Part shown: in pieces, positions 1 to 7,355 of the stretch | Layout: each line of letters starts with the position of its first letter | Numbering within the stretch: the stretch's first letter is position 1 | Source of the DNA: a virus | Direction: 5' to 3' (one strand) | DNA: 38,606 nt | Virus record (IMG/VR): IMGVR_UViG_3300015360_002902 | Location: 1-38,606 of that record | Notes under the pieces: generated by a model | Told to the model about the DNA's origin: nothing | The model's input: only the letters and a program-made list of their open reading frames with translations | The model's database searches: none | Program-made: the position numbers and the translations under genes

Positions 1-8
1 AAAGGTTA

Positions 9-38
9 TTGACATCGCTATTTGCGACGTGGTATACA
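9..38 (+). promoter_or_regulatory. Candidate sigma70-type promoter
   Basis: A perfect -35 hexamer TTGACA (9-14) is followed after 18 bases by TATACA (33-38), which matches four of six -10 positions. Transcription would start near base 45, inside the palindrome that follows. A second TTGACATC occurs at 289-296 without a good -10. The assignment rests on motif and spacing alone. Confidence 0.4.
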
Positions 39-46
39 CATTGCGT

Positions 47-64
47 GCAGTGCACTTGCACTGC
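47..64. promoter_or_regulatory. Operator-like palindrome over a predicted start site
   Basis: GCAGTGCA (47-54) and TGCACTGC (57-64) are perfect inverted repeats separated by CT. The palindrome begins 9 bases after the candidate -10 box, so a bound repressor would block initiation. It could also fold as an RNA hairpin at the very 5' end of the transcript. No regulator gene for it can be named. Confidence 0.35.
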
Positions 65-367
65 CGGATGGTAGCCTCTGCTTTCTTGCTACGGTTACCG
101 CCTGATGCACATAACCGAACAGGGAGCACACGGTCTCCCTCGAGCGCGGGCGGCGTGGGGCCGGTCGGGCTCTCCGTACCGATTGTTGGCTAGCCGGTGC
201 AATATCCGCAGTAGCCATTGGCGTAGAGGGAGAGGTGACAACGAACATCCCTCGTGGCAGCGTCTTTTATCACTGCCTAGTCAGGTCGTTGACATCTGCG
301 ACTTAAAAAAAAATGACCGTTGCAAAGCTATACGCTCGTCCCAAGTTTGGAGCGACATTTAAACTTT

Positions 368-393
368 CAGCAATCCCCAGCAGGGGGTTGCTG
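368..393 (+). other. Strong hairpin in the portal leader
   Basis: CAGCAATCCCC (368-378) pairs with GGGGGTTGCTG (383-393) over 11 bp with one G-T pair and a 4-base loop AGCA. There is no T-tract after it, so it is not a standard terminator. It lies about 170 bases before the portal start and could be an mRNA-stabilising or processing structure. Confidence 0.4.
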
Positions 394-563
394 CGCTGCC
401 GCTGAACCCAGTTTGGGAGTTCCGGTGGTACGAGGTCTCTGGAAGCCCCGGCGATAGAGTGCTCAGCAAATACGCTAGCGCGACCTGCGACGATGCTTGG
501 GCAACGTTGAAAGTAGCGCGAAAACACTCAACGATCAAGGCGACCCTAACAGGAGACTGATCG

Positions 564-2843
564 ATGGAAGCCGGTGTTAATCCAGAAGTTTTGCGCCTCG
601 ACGAATTAGTACGCAGTGGAAACGTGGATCCGCTGGTGTTCGCGCTGGTTAATCAGCAGCTTGGGAGATGGGCTAGCGATCACAGTCGCGAGTCCGAACT
701 GCTGCGAGGCTGGAATCATATTGGCATTATGCCGATCTGCAAAATGGCGGCGTCGGCGTCGTTTTCAATTCGCATCGCGGATCCTTATGACAACACATCA
801 GATGAAAACGACCGAGGAAAGCCGCTTTTGCAAAAGCATCCTCTTACAAAGCTGGTGCGGAAGGCCAATCCTTGGATGATGAGCAATATCTACCGATGGG
901 AAATAGCTCAACAGATGCACCTTCACGGATCGGCACTGGTATGGAGAGTACGCGACAAGCAAAACTACACCCGCTACCGGATTCCAATTCCTATGGCTCT
1001 GACTGCGCCATTTCCGGCTGGGCGGTATATCGACTGTCTCGCTGGAGGGATCGAGGTAAAACCGATCGAGTCGATCGACCTTGGAAGATTCAGCCTCGAG
1101 GCCAGCTATTCAGGTTTGCGATTTGCATCCGGCAGGCGGATCGGCATCGACGACCTGATTATCTACCGTTACCCGCATGCGTACGACCTTTCGGATGGTC
1201 ACAGCCCTACGAGTGCCGGCGGTCCATGGATCGAGCTGATGGAGAGCATCGACGAGCAGCGCCAGAAAGACGCGAAGCGGGGATCGAGTCCCAAAGTTTT
1301 AATCACCCCGCCAAGCGACGTCTCGGCGTCATCCGACGACTTAGATTCATTCCAAAAACGAATGGACACGCGGTTGGCAAACAACAAAGGAACCGTTGTT
1401 GCGATCCCTCACGGATCCGCAACCGTCGCTTCATTCACGCCAGAAGAAATGGCTTACTCGGCTGCGTTTGACCAAATTGGGCCAGCGATTCTAGCTCTCC
1501 ACGGAACCAGCAAAGCGGCCGCTGGCCTCCAGGACCAAATGACATACGGCTCGCTCTCCGCTTCATTCGAAGCGACTGCCGTTATGGCTGTGCAGCCATT
1601 ACTTGACATCTTGTCGGACGAAGACACCTCGACCATAGCTGCCGAGTACGACGAGAACATAACGATCGCGTACAAAGCTCCAGCCATTAAGAATCCGGAG
1701 CACGACGAGTTAAAGCTCGTAAACGACTTGGCTAGCGGCACGCTGACAGTTGGTGAGTACCGCGAGGCTCGTGGAAAGAATCGATTTGGCGACGCGCGTG
1801 ACGATTTGATCGCTGGCTCGATCGCGGCGAAGGAATGGGTGCCACCAGCCAAGTCACAGCAGAAGTCGTTCGCCATAGGCGCTGATTTCGTTGGCCCTGC
1901 GGCACAACCGGCTGCTACCCAGACTAAAGCCAAGATCGCTGGCGGCAGAAAACGACCCTATGTCATCGCGGTAGACCTCGACGGAACGCTCGCGTCTTAC
2001 GATGGCGACTACGATGCGAAGTCTATCGGAATGCCGAGAGATGGCGCCGTGGAGTCGATGCGAATGCTGTCAGAAGCTGGCGCGAAGATTGCTATCTTCA
2101 CTGTGCGGGACGATGAAGAACTGATTCGAGAGTGGCTCGATACTCATGGGATCCCCTTTGACTTCATCAACGAGAATCCGCTAGCACCAGCGACAACCGG
2201 AAAGATCATGGCGGATCTTTACTGGGATGATCGCGCGGTGTCGGCTGAGGGTCCAATTGTAGATAGCCTAGTCGAACTTTGCCGACGCATTAACGATAAG
2301 GACGTGCGTGAATCCTTGAGAGCGAAGCTGGCCGATCCGCAGCGACCAATTGAAAATGGGTACCTGTATATTCCTATCGAAGGAAAGGTGGCAGCCGCTT
2401 TCAAATCGCTGGCGAGATCTCGAACCGGGACATTACTGGTGAAGGCAGAGACTCACCCGCACATTACGCTATTACCGCTCATCTTCGGAGTGACAGCCGA
2501 AGAGGCGGTGCGAATGCTGAGGCCAGCCGCCCGGTTCCACATTCGATTCTCCGAGTTGAATTACTTTCCCGCGAACGAGGATCGCCCTACGGACTGCCTT
2601 TACCATGCGGTCGAGTCGAGTGAGCTCGACGAATTGCACAACCTCGTTTCCGACAACATGCCGCATGTCGCGACCTACGGTCAGTGGACGCCGCACGCGA
2701 CGATCGCGTTTGTCGCCCCTGGATCCGCCGGAGGAATGCTCGGCCGCGCCGAGATGACGGGCACTGCGTACCCGGTAGATAAGTTGATCTATGAGGCTCC
2801 TGGCGGCGCTAAGGTTGTAATACCACTGCGGAAACTTGGTTAA
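564..2843 (+). CDS. HK97-type portal protein fused to HAD phosphatase-like and 2H phosphoesterase-like domains
   Basis: The first ~430 of 759 residues read as an HK97-family portal protein: HPL..LVRKANPWM near 92, a GSALVWRVRD strand, the DGHSPTSAGGP segment near 212-222 and a KGTVVAIPHG strand. The portal forms the ring through which DNA enters the capsid. From ~465 a HAD fold follows: D471 and D473 in VDLDGT, a motif II Thr in IFTVRDD, and a motif III/IV region with GK and YWDD. From ~610 a third domain carries two HxT signatures, H633-I-T635 and H711-A-T713, the catalytic pattern of 2H phosphoesterases. Portals of this family are usually 380-500 residues, so the extra ~300 are additions. 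An AGGAG Shine-Dalgarno precedes the ATG by about nine bases. The portal call is firm; the enzymatic roles are inferred from conserved motifs. Confidence 0.85.
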   Translation: MEAGVNPEVLRLDELVRSGNVDPLVFALVNQQLGRWASDHSRESELLRGWNHIGIMPICKMAASASFSIRIADPYDNTSDENDRGKPLLQKHPLTKLVRKANPWMMSNIYRWEIAQQMHLHGSALVWRVRDKQNYTRYRIPIPMALTAPFPAGRYIDCLAGGIEVKPIESIDLGRFSLEASYSGLRFASGRRIGIDDLIIYRYPHAYDLSDGHSPTSAGGPWIELMESIDEQRQKDAKRGSSPKVLITPPSDVSASSDDLDSFQKRMDTRLANNKGTVVAIPHGSATVASFTPEEMAYSAAFDQIGPAILALHGTSKAAAGLQDQMTYGSLSASFEATAVMAVQPLLDILSDEDTSTIAAEYDENITIAYKAPAIKNPEHDELKLVNDLASGTLTVGEYREARGKNRFGDARDDLIAGSIAAKEWVPPAKSQQKSFAIGADFVGPAAQPAATQTKAKIAGGRKRPYVIAVDLDGTLASYDGDYDAKSIGMPRDGAVESMRMLSEAGAKIAIFTVRDDEELIREWLDTHGIPFDFINENPLAPATTGKIMADLYWDDRAVSAEGPIVDSLVELCRRINDKDVRESLRAKLADPQRPIENGYLYIPIEGKVAAAFKSLARSRTGTLLVKAETHPHITLLPLIFGVTAEEAVRMLRPAARFHIRFSELNYFPANEDRPTDCLYHAVESSELDELHNLVSDNMPHVATYGQWTPHATIAFVAPGSAGGMLGRAEMTGTAYPVDKLIYEAPGGAKVVIPLRKLG

Positions 2844-2879
2844 ATTCGCATTGAATCGTTTTTATTTAACCTAATGGCA

Positions 2880-2907
2880 TTGCAAAATCGGGCCTTTGTG
2901 ATATAAT
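2880..2907 (+). promoter_or_regulatory. Strong extended -10 promoter for the csrA block
   Basis: TTGCAA (2880-2885), a 16-base spacer and a perfect TATAAT (2902-2907) preceded by TG-A (2899-2901) form an extended -10 sigma70-type promoter. It sits in the only sizeable gap between the portal gene and csrA and is AT-rich compared with its surroundings. It would let csrA and the following genes be expressed independently of the late head genes. Confidence 0.7.
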
Positions 2908-2956
2908 TAGAATGTAATCAAAGAGTGAGTTAATTATCATAGCAAGGAGAAAAGCG

Positions 2957-3196
2957 GTGCTAGTACTTTCACGGAAAGAGGGCGAAGCGATACGAATCGC
3001 GGACGACATTATCATCACAGTAATTCGCAACAGTGGTAATCGTGTAACTCTTGGAATAGAGGCGCCAGGAAATGTCGGAATAGTGCGAGGTGAACTTTCG
3101 CCTCGCGACGAAAATGGAATTATGGAGAATGACTCGCGGAGTCATCTCGAAGATCCGAATGTTGAAGCAAGTGGGGAAACCAATGAAGATCGTTGA
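2957..3196 (+). CDS. csrA: CsrA-family RNA-binding translational regulator
   Basis: The protein starts MLVLSRKEGEAIRI and continues through the standard CsrA core to NVGIVRGEL. CsrA dimers bind GGA motifs in mRNA leaders and block or alter translation. Leu4 and Arg44, the key RNA-contacting positions of the family, are both in place; the usual His43 is Val. At 79 residues it has a ~20-residue C-terminal extension relative to the common ~61. The start is GTG with AAGGAG seven bases upstream. The last 14 bases overlap the start of the next gene, which suggests translational coupling. Its RNA target, phage or host, cannot be told from the sequence. Confidence 0.93.
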   Translation: MLVLSRKEGEAIRIADDIIITVIRNSGNRVTLGIEAPGNVGIVRGELSPRDENGIMENDSRSHLEDPNVEASGETNEDR

Positions 3197-4565
3197 ACTT
3201 CTGACGTCTAACGTCAAGCGACTGAAAGCCGTAGAAATTCGACCGACACGCAACGTAGTCGTTGTCGGTGGCAAGAACGGCCAAGGTAAAAGCAGTTGCC
3301 TTGATTCGGTGTTGTTCTGCCTTGCAGGCGGAAAGAGCATTCCCGATGGCGTGGTGCGCGAAGGCCAGGAAAAGGCCGAGATTGTCCTTCGCACTGACGA
3401 AGGTTTGTTGATTAAGAGGATAATCACGGCGGACGGTAAAGCGACGCTGGAAATCAAGCAAATCTCAGCGACTGGTATCGAGAGTAAGGTATCAAGCCCG
3501 CAAGCAATGCTGGATAAGTTGGTTGGGCGAATATCATTCGACCCACTCGCGTTTACGCGAATGAAGCCTGCTGACCAGATCGATACGTTGCGGGCGGCGG
3601 TGGGAGTGGACACGGCAAGGGTCGATCGAGAAATATCTAACTACTTCGACTCGCGGGCCGACGTCTCTCGTCAGTTGCGTGACGCAGAGGGAACACTGCG
3701 AGGACTGCCTCGGTACTCTGACGCACCAGAGACCGAAAGGTCGGCGACCGAGTTGATCGACGAACTGACGAAGATATCGCAAAAGAACCAAGCGAACGAA
3801 GAAGTTCGAAAGGAAGCTAAGCGAGCAAAACAGGCTGCTGAAGAGGCGGAAACCTGTTTTCAGCGCGAGCGGTTCAAATACGACGCCCTCATTGACGAGG
3901 GAAAGGCCGAGGTCCAAAGAATCGATGATCTGCTTGCGGAAACAAAGTCGCGCTACCGGGCTAAAGCGATATCGCAAAAAGATCAAACCAAGCTAGCAGA
4001 AGCAACAGCAGCGGACACGAAACGTATCGCGGCCGGACTCGAAGCGAGGGGAGAAGTCGATGAGCTCGACGATTCCGAGGTCCGAGATGCGATCAAGAAG
4101 GTCGACTCTGTCAACGAAAAGGTCCGAGCGAACGCCGCGTTTAAGAAGCAGGAGGAAAAAACAGACCTCTTAGCAAGCAAGGTGGAGGAGTTGACCGGAC
4201 TTCTCGAAGCAAAAAGACGGGAGAAGTCGCACGTCATGGAAACGGCCAAGTGGCCGGTTGAAGGACTCTCGTTTACCGAGAGCGGAGTCGTGTTCAAGGA
4301 TCGTCCATTCACGCTGCTGTCCTCGGCTGAGCAACTAAGGATCAGCGCGGCTGTTGGGCTAGCCCAAAACCCAGGATTGCCGGTCATGCTGATTCGTGAC
4401 GGCAGCCTACTCGACGAAGACTCGCTGGCTAGTATTGAGGAAATCGCCAATCAGTATGGCGGGCAAATATGGATTGAACGCGTCAGCACAGGCGAAGAGT
4501 GTACTGTCATCATCGAAGACGGCGGAGTGCGAGCCGCAAAAGAGGCGGAACTTGTTAGTAGCTGA
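3183..4565 (+). CDS. Rad50/SMC/SbcC-like P-loop ATPase
   Basis: The N-terminus MKIVELLTSNVKRLKAVEI is followed by a Walker A motif GGKNGQGKSS (residues 29-38, Lys36), the arrangement of AAA_23-type Rad50/SbcC ATPases. The middle (~140-350) is charged and heptad-like, consistent with a coiled coil. The C-terminal head has a signature-like LLSSAEQLRIS (~378-388) and a Walker-B-like LPVMLIRDGSLLDED (~399-413). At 460 residues it is far shorter than Rad50/SbcC (~1000) and matches the short phage versions. A longer frame runs upstream to 3090, but that part overlaps csrA; ATG 3183 begins the conserved sequence and overlaps csrA by 14 bases. A role in DNA-end or recombination metabolism is inferred from the family. 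Confidence 0.85.
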   Translation: MKIVELLTSNVKRLKAVEIRPTRNVVVVGGKNGQGKSSCLDSVLFCLAGGKSIPDGVVREGQEKAEIVLRTDEGLLIKRIITADGKATLEIKQISATGIESKVSSPQAMLDKLVGRISFDPLAFTRMKPADQIDTLRAAVGVDTARVDREISNYFDSRADVSRQLRDAEGTLRGLPRYSDAPETERSATELIDELTKISQKNQANEEVRKEAKRAKQAAEEAETCFQRERFKYDALIDEGKAEVQRIDDLLAETKSRYRAKAISQKDQTKLAEATAADTKRIAAGLEARGEVDELDDSEVRDAIKKVDSVNEKVRANAAFKKQEEKTDLLASKVEELTGLLEAKRREKSHVMETAKWPVEGLSFTESGVVFKDRPFTLLSSAEQLRISAAVGLAQNPGLPVMLIRDGSLLDEDSLASIEEIANQYGGQIWIERVSTGEECTVIIEDGGVRAAKEAELVSS

Positions 4566-4887
4566 AACAAAGCTCGAACTACGCGTCGGCGAACTCCTTG
4601 ACCTATTCGGAGGTCAGGGGGTCATCGAAATAGACGTTCGCCGTTCAGCGTTCTGCGCGGTCCGAGATAAATATAGTGTCATTTCCTTCGATCCGGCAAT
4701 TAAGCAGAACTTCCGCTACGGAAAACCGATTGGAATCAGAGTTAGAGCGGTGCAGCAAGCTGCGGAAATACTGGCACGTAGCGGCAAGCAAGGCTGTGTT
4801 CAATTGGTGTGTCAGCACGGCGTCGTATCGATGGAGGTGTGCATTGAGGGTGAGAGTCCGATCACTCTGGCGTGCCATGTCCTATGA
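4552..4887 (+). CDS. Hypothetical protein, 111 residues
   Basis: I do not recognise this protein. It begins LLVAETKLELRVGELLDLFGG and continues with an alternating hydrophobic pattern compatible with a small alpha/beta fold, with three cysteines in its second half. The frame is open far upstream, but the plausible start is TTG 4552, with AGAGG six bases before it; this overlaps the ATPase gene by 14 bases, exactly as the ATPase overlaps csrA. The same overlap style places it in the csrA operon. Its function is unknown. Confidence 0.6.
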   Translation: MLVAETKLELRVGELLDLFGGQGVIEIDVRRSAFCAVRDKYSVISFDPAIKQNFRYGKPIGIRVRAVQQAAEILARSGKQGCVQLVCQHGVVSMEVCIEGESPITLACHVL

Positions 4888-4914
4888 CCTAGATGATAAA
4901 AAAGGAAGCGGAAG

Positions 4915-5211
4915 GTGATCTACATAGTGAGTAATCACAACGACACGCTCTCGGCAACGCACGACAAATACGCAGCGGAGGCGGAAGTGAACCGACTGCA
5001 AGCTGAGTCGCCTGCACAGAATCATCACTATTGCTACCGGGAAATCCCGGAATTAAAAGAAGTTTCGTATGTGATTGTTCACCGCGCAGACGATTCCGAA
5101 GCCGACAGCGACGGTAAGATCTATGCTGCCAACGAACTGCGTGCGATGCATGACGGCTCGAGCTACTTTTGGTTCGATGACCTGCAATGCCTGATGCGTA
5201 GAGACGAATGA
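4915..5211 (+). CDS. Small acidic hypothetical protein
   Basis: A 98-residue protein with a GTG start behind a purine-rich AAGGAAGCGGAAG sequence. It is acidic (DDSEADSDGK) and begins MIYIVSNHNDTLSATHDKYAAEAEV, a small beta-hairpin/helix type of opening seen in many phage accessory proteins. No motif identifies a function. It belongs to the csrA-promoter block by orientation and by the 27-base spacing from the previous gene. Confidence 0.65.
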   Translation: MIYIVSNHNDTLSATHDKYAAEAEVNRLQAESPAQNHHYCYREIPELKEVSYVIVHRADDSEADSDGKIYAANELRAMHDGSSYFWFDDLQCLMRRDE

Positions 5212-5281
5212 CAAAGCCATGGAAAGCGTACGACGCCGTGCAGGAGCGATCGAAAACAACTATTGGGATCGAGGATTTTTG

Positions 5282-5797
5282 ATGAGGATGAGAAACGACC
5301 AACCATGCTTGTTCGGCCTGAAGGACGCGGGCATGTCGGCGAGTTTTTCGCCGTGCCGCAATTACAGATATGAGCTGTGGCGGCGATGGGGCGCCGAGCC
5401 AGCTTCCGACTATGTAGCGTTTATTGGATTGAACCCTTCGACGGCCGACGAAGCGAACGACGACCGGACTGTCAGCCGCTGCATTAACTTCGCCAAGGCC
5501 TGGGGCTTTCAAGCAATGGTCATGCTTAACCTGTACGCTTATCGTGCGACGGATCCGGAAGAAATGAAAGTGCAGAGCGACCCTATGGGGCCGCTGAACC
5601 TCGATACCGTCGTGAGGGTAAGCCGCCAAGCCAAACTTCGAATTGCCGCATGGGGCACCAACGCCAAAGAGCTGCACGCGGAATCGCTATGTGACGCTAT
5701 CGGTTTGCCTATCCATTGTCTGCGGAAGACGAAGCGCGGATTTCCAGGGCACCCGCTTTACATTCCCGCGTCTACCACACCGATTCGATTTTATTAG
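5282..5797 (+). CDS. DUF1643 family protein
   Basis: The sequence FSPCRNYRYELWRRWG, then FIGLNPSTADEANDDRTVSRC and a C-terminal AAWGTNAKELHAESLC with GFPGHPLYI are the hallmarks of the DUF1643 family, found in bacteria and phages with unknown biochemical function. The frame opens at ATG 5219, but ATG 5282 has GAGGA six bases upstream and begins just before the conserved part, giving 171 residues. It is transcribed in line with the csrA block. Confidence 0.85.
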   Translation: MRMRNDQPCLFGLKDAGMSASFSPCRNYRYELWRRWGAEPASDYVAFIGLNPSTADEANDDRTVSRCINFAKAWGFQAMVMLNLYAYRATDPEEMKVQSDPMGPLNLDTVVRVSRQAKLRIAAWGTNAKELHAESLCDAIGLPIHCLRKTKRGFPGHPLYIPASTTPIRFY

Positions 5798-5803
5798 GGG
5801 GCG

Positions 5804-6124
5804 TTGAATTTGTCGCACCACCGTATCTCCGGTAAGGGTCTAGCCGTGCAGTGTGGGTTCTTGGCGGCGAGCAACGCAGCCACGGCGATGATTGCCTCGA
5901 GCAATGTGCTGTCGGTCGAGGCTGGATTGGCTGGGTGTCTGATGCTCAGTGTATTCGGGTTCGTGCTGTTGGCTATTCGGAAAGAACGGCAGGCAGACAT
6001 CTGGAAGGAAGGTGTACTAAGAAAAGCTGAGGAGCGAATCGAGCAGCAGAAAACTGCTCTCGCCAAAGCCAACGAGACGCCAGCTCGAGACTTTTTCTCG
6101 CGGTTCTTTCCTCGCAACAACTGA
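5804..6124 (+). CDS. Small membrane protein, possible holin-like
   Basis: A 106-residue protein with a hydrophobic stretch at about residues 12-58, enough for one or two membrane passes (NAATAMIASSNVLSV and AGLAGCLMLSVFGFVLLAI), followed by a charged helical tail (RKERQADIWKEGVLRKAEERIEQQ). The start is TTG, either 5804 or 5810, behind AGGGGG at 5795-5800. Size and topology fit a class II holin, which would make pores for lysis, but no endolysin lies beside it and many phage membrane proteins look alike. The hydrophobicity is seen; the lysis role is only a possibility. Confidence 0.5.
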   Translation: MNLSHHRISGKGLAVQCGFLAASNAATAMIASSNVLSVEAGLAGCLMLSVFGFVLLAIRKERQADIWKEGVLRKAEERIEQQKTALAKANETPARDFFSRFFPRNN

Positions 6125-6214
6125 CTCAACGTGTCCGTAAGTTGCGTCTTCGCCTAAGCCCACCATGCTGTCTTCGTTGACGACGAGCCAGATACTCGGA
6201 GGCTATGGTGGAAA

Positions 6215-6442
6215 ATGGGACCCGCAGAAACAGCAGCAAGGGAACTCGTAAATCGAGCAAAAAACGTAGTATCGGCGGAGCATCTATTCGCTGTAGCCGA
6301 GGCGCACCTACTAGCGGAACTCGATCCGCATCTGGCGCCGCTGGAAATAGTCAGCGAAGACGCGGCGATCCATATCGACGCGCAAGGTATACAGAAAGTC
6401 GTCCTGGCAGATGGGACCAAGGTGAGTCGGCGAAATGGCTGA
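6215..6442 (+). CDS. Small hypothetical protein upstream of the MuF gene
   Basis: Seventy-five residues, beginning MGPAETAARELVNRAKNVVSAEHLF and rich in Ala, Leu and acidic residues; it looks helical in the first half. A GGTGG sequence lies three bases before the ATG. Its stop overlaps the start of the head-morphogenesis gene by eight bases, which suggests co-translation. A longer competing frame (6205-6651) is very rich in Arg and Lys and overlaps the MuF-like gene, so I prefer this one. The function is not recognised. Confidence 0.5.
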   Translation: MGPAETAARELVNRAKNVVSAEHLFAVAEAHLLAELDPHLAPLEIVSEDAAIHIDAQGIQKVVLADGTKVSRRNG

Positions 6443-7058
6443 GTCGCCAAAAGAGGAAAGATCGCAGGACGAAGAAGAATTGGCCGCCCTGTTGCTGCTT
6501 GTATGGGCCACTTTTTCAGCCGGTACGTGGACAACCTCCACCTTCACAGCAAGAGACTTCAGAGCCTTGCTCGCAAATAACGGTGCGGAAAGGCTTATCG
6601 ATCGCATTGTGGCTGCTGCTCGCACTCGGTTTGAAACTGAGACCGGAGTAGTTCCGCAGCAAGCAAGTTCAGTACAGCAGACTGCGATTCGAGAGCGGTA
6701 CCTCGATCGACTAGCTGGGCGGCTTGCAGAAAAGCAGGCCAACCTGCCGCCAATTGTTAACAAGACGGCGTTACCAGACTCACCCGTAGTTCCGGGCTTG
6801 CCGATCGCGGATCACGAGTCGACAACCGAGGCCGTCACCAGCGTCACGGAGATTGTCTCGCTCGCCGAGCTTGAGATGGCCAATCGAGCCTTGCAGCCGG
6901 TCGAAGCGTTTTGGATTACCGAGCCAGTCGCATGCCCGATCTGCTATCCGTTGCACGGGACAAGTCGATCGACATGGTCGATAAAGTTTGCCGATGGTCC
7001 ACCAGCTCATCCTAACTGCCGCTGCCACCTGGAATGGCTCATTGTCTCCATGCCGTAG
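6435..7058 (+). CDS. MuF-like head morphogenesis protein
   Basis: The C-terminal part carries the signature of the Mu gpF / SPP1 gp7 minor head protein family: FWITEPVACPICYPLHGTS, then DGPPAHPNCRCHLEW near the end of the 207-residue protein. These proteins bind the portal during procapsid assembly, and some are packaged into the head. The N-terminal ~130 residues are helical with a hydrophobic patch (ELAALLLLVWATF). It is separated from the portal gene by the 3.3-kb csrA block, whereas the two are usually adjacent. It starts at ATG 6435, overlapping the small gene before it. Confidence 0.8.
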   Translation: MAESPKEERSQDEEELAALLLLVWATFSAGTWTTSTFTARDFRALLANNGAERLIDRIVAAARTRFETETGVVPQQASSVQQTAIRERYLDRLAGRLAEKQANLPPIVNKTALPDSPVVPGLPIADHESTTEAVTSVTEIVSLAELEMANRALQPVEAFWITEPVACPICYPLHGTSRSTWSIKFADGPPAHPNCRCHLEWLIVSMP

Positions 7059-7136
7059 TGGACCGCTGTTGAGAGTGGACCGTGAAGGCGTGAATCTTAA
7101 CGTCAGGGGACAACTAGATTGAGCAGGAGTAGCACA

Positions 7137-7310
7137 GTGACAGGTCAGCCAAGCTATCGACCGAAAGGCGAGCAAACAAGGAAGAGAGTCGAGGAACTAA
7201 TTCGGCTCGGCACATCTACCGCGCAGATCCTGGCCCGGCTCACGGTCAGTAAGTCGTACGTGACGCGAGTACGGCAGGAAATGCAGGGCAAAACTGGCAG
7301 CGAGAGTTGA
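7137..7310 (+). CDS. Small helix-turn-helix protein
   Basis: The 57-residue product has a helix-turn-helix pattern resembling resolvase-type HTH: TRKRVEELIRLGTSTAQILARLTVSKSYVTRVRQEM. The frame is open from TTG 7119, but GTG 7137 has a good AGGAG eight bases upstream. It sits between two head genes. It could be a small DNA-binding regulator, or a terminase-small-subunit-like DNA-binding fragment; neither can be proven. Confidence 0.6.
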   Translation: MTGQPSYRPKGEQTRKRVEELIRLGTSTAQILARLTVSKSYVTRVRQEMQGKTGSES

Positions 7311-7355
7311 TCCTGGATCAGCCGTTGAATCTTGTAAAGTGAACTGGAGATATGC

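Larger units (their letters stand above)
1..563. other. Non-coding leader upstream of the portal gene
   Basis: No convincing gene is visible in these 563 bases. Three open frames of 74-85 codons exist on the two strands, but they overlap one another, are rich in Arg, Ser and Pro and show no recognisable domain. The stretch holds a promoter-like TTGACA/TATACA pair near the left edge, an 18-bp palindrome, an AGGGAG/CTCCCT inverted repeat (121-140) and a strong 11-bp hairpin (368-393). A terminase gene would normally be expected just upstream of a portal gene; none is seen here, so it must lie outside the window or elsewhere in the genome. Confidence 0.55.

Noticed and set aside
18-527. Three short open frames in the portal leader (18-248 minus, 105-362 plus, 303-527 minus)
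   Set aside because: They overlap each other, have atypical composition, no ribosome-binding sites with good spacing and no recognisable domain.
6205-6651. 148-codon frame rich in Arg, Lys and Ser
   Set aside because: It overlaps two better supported genes in other frames and reads like a shadow of them.
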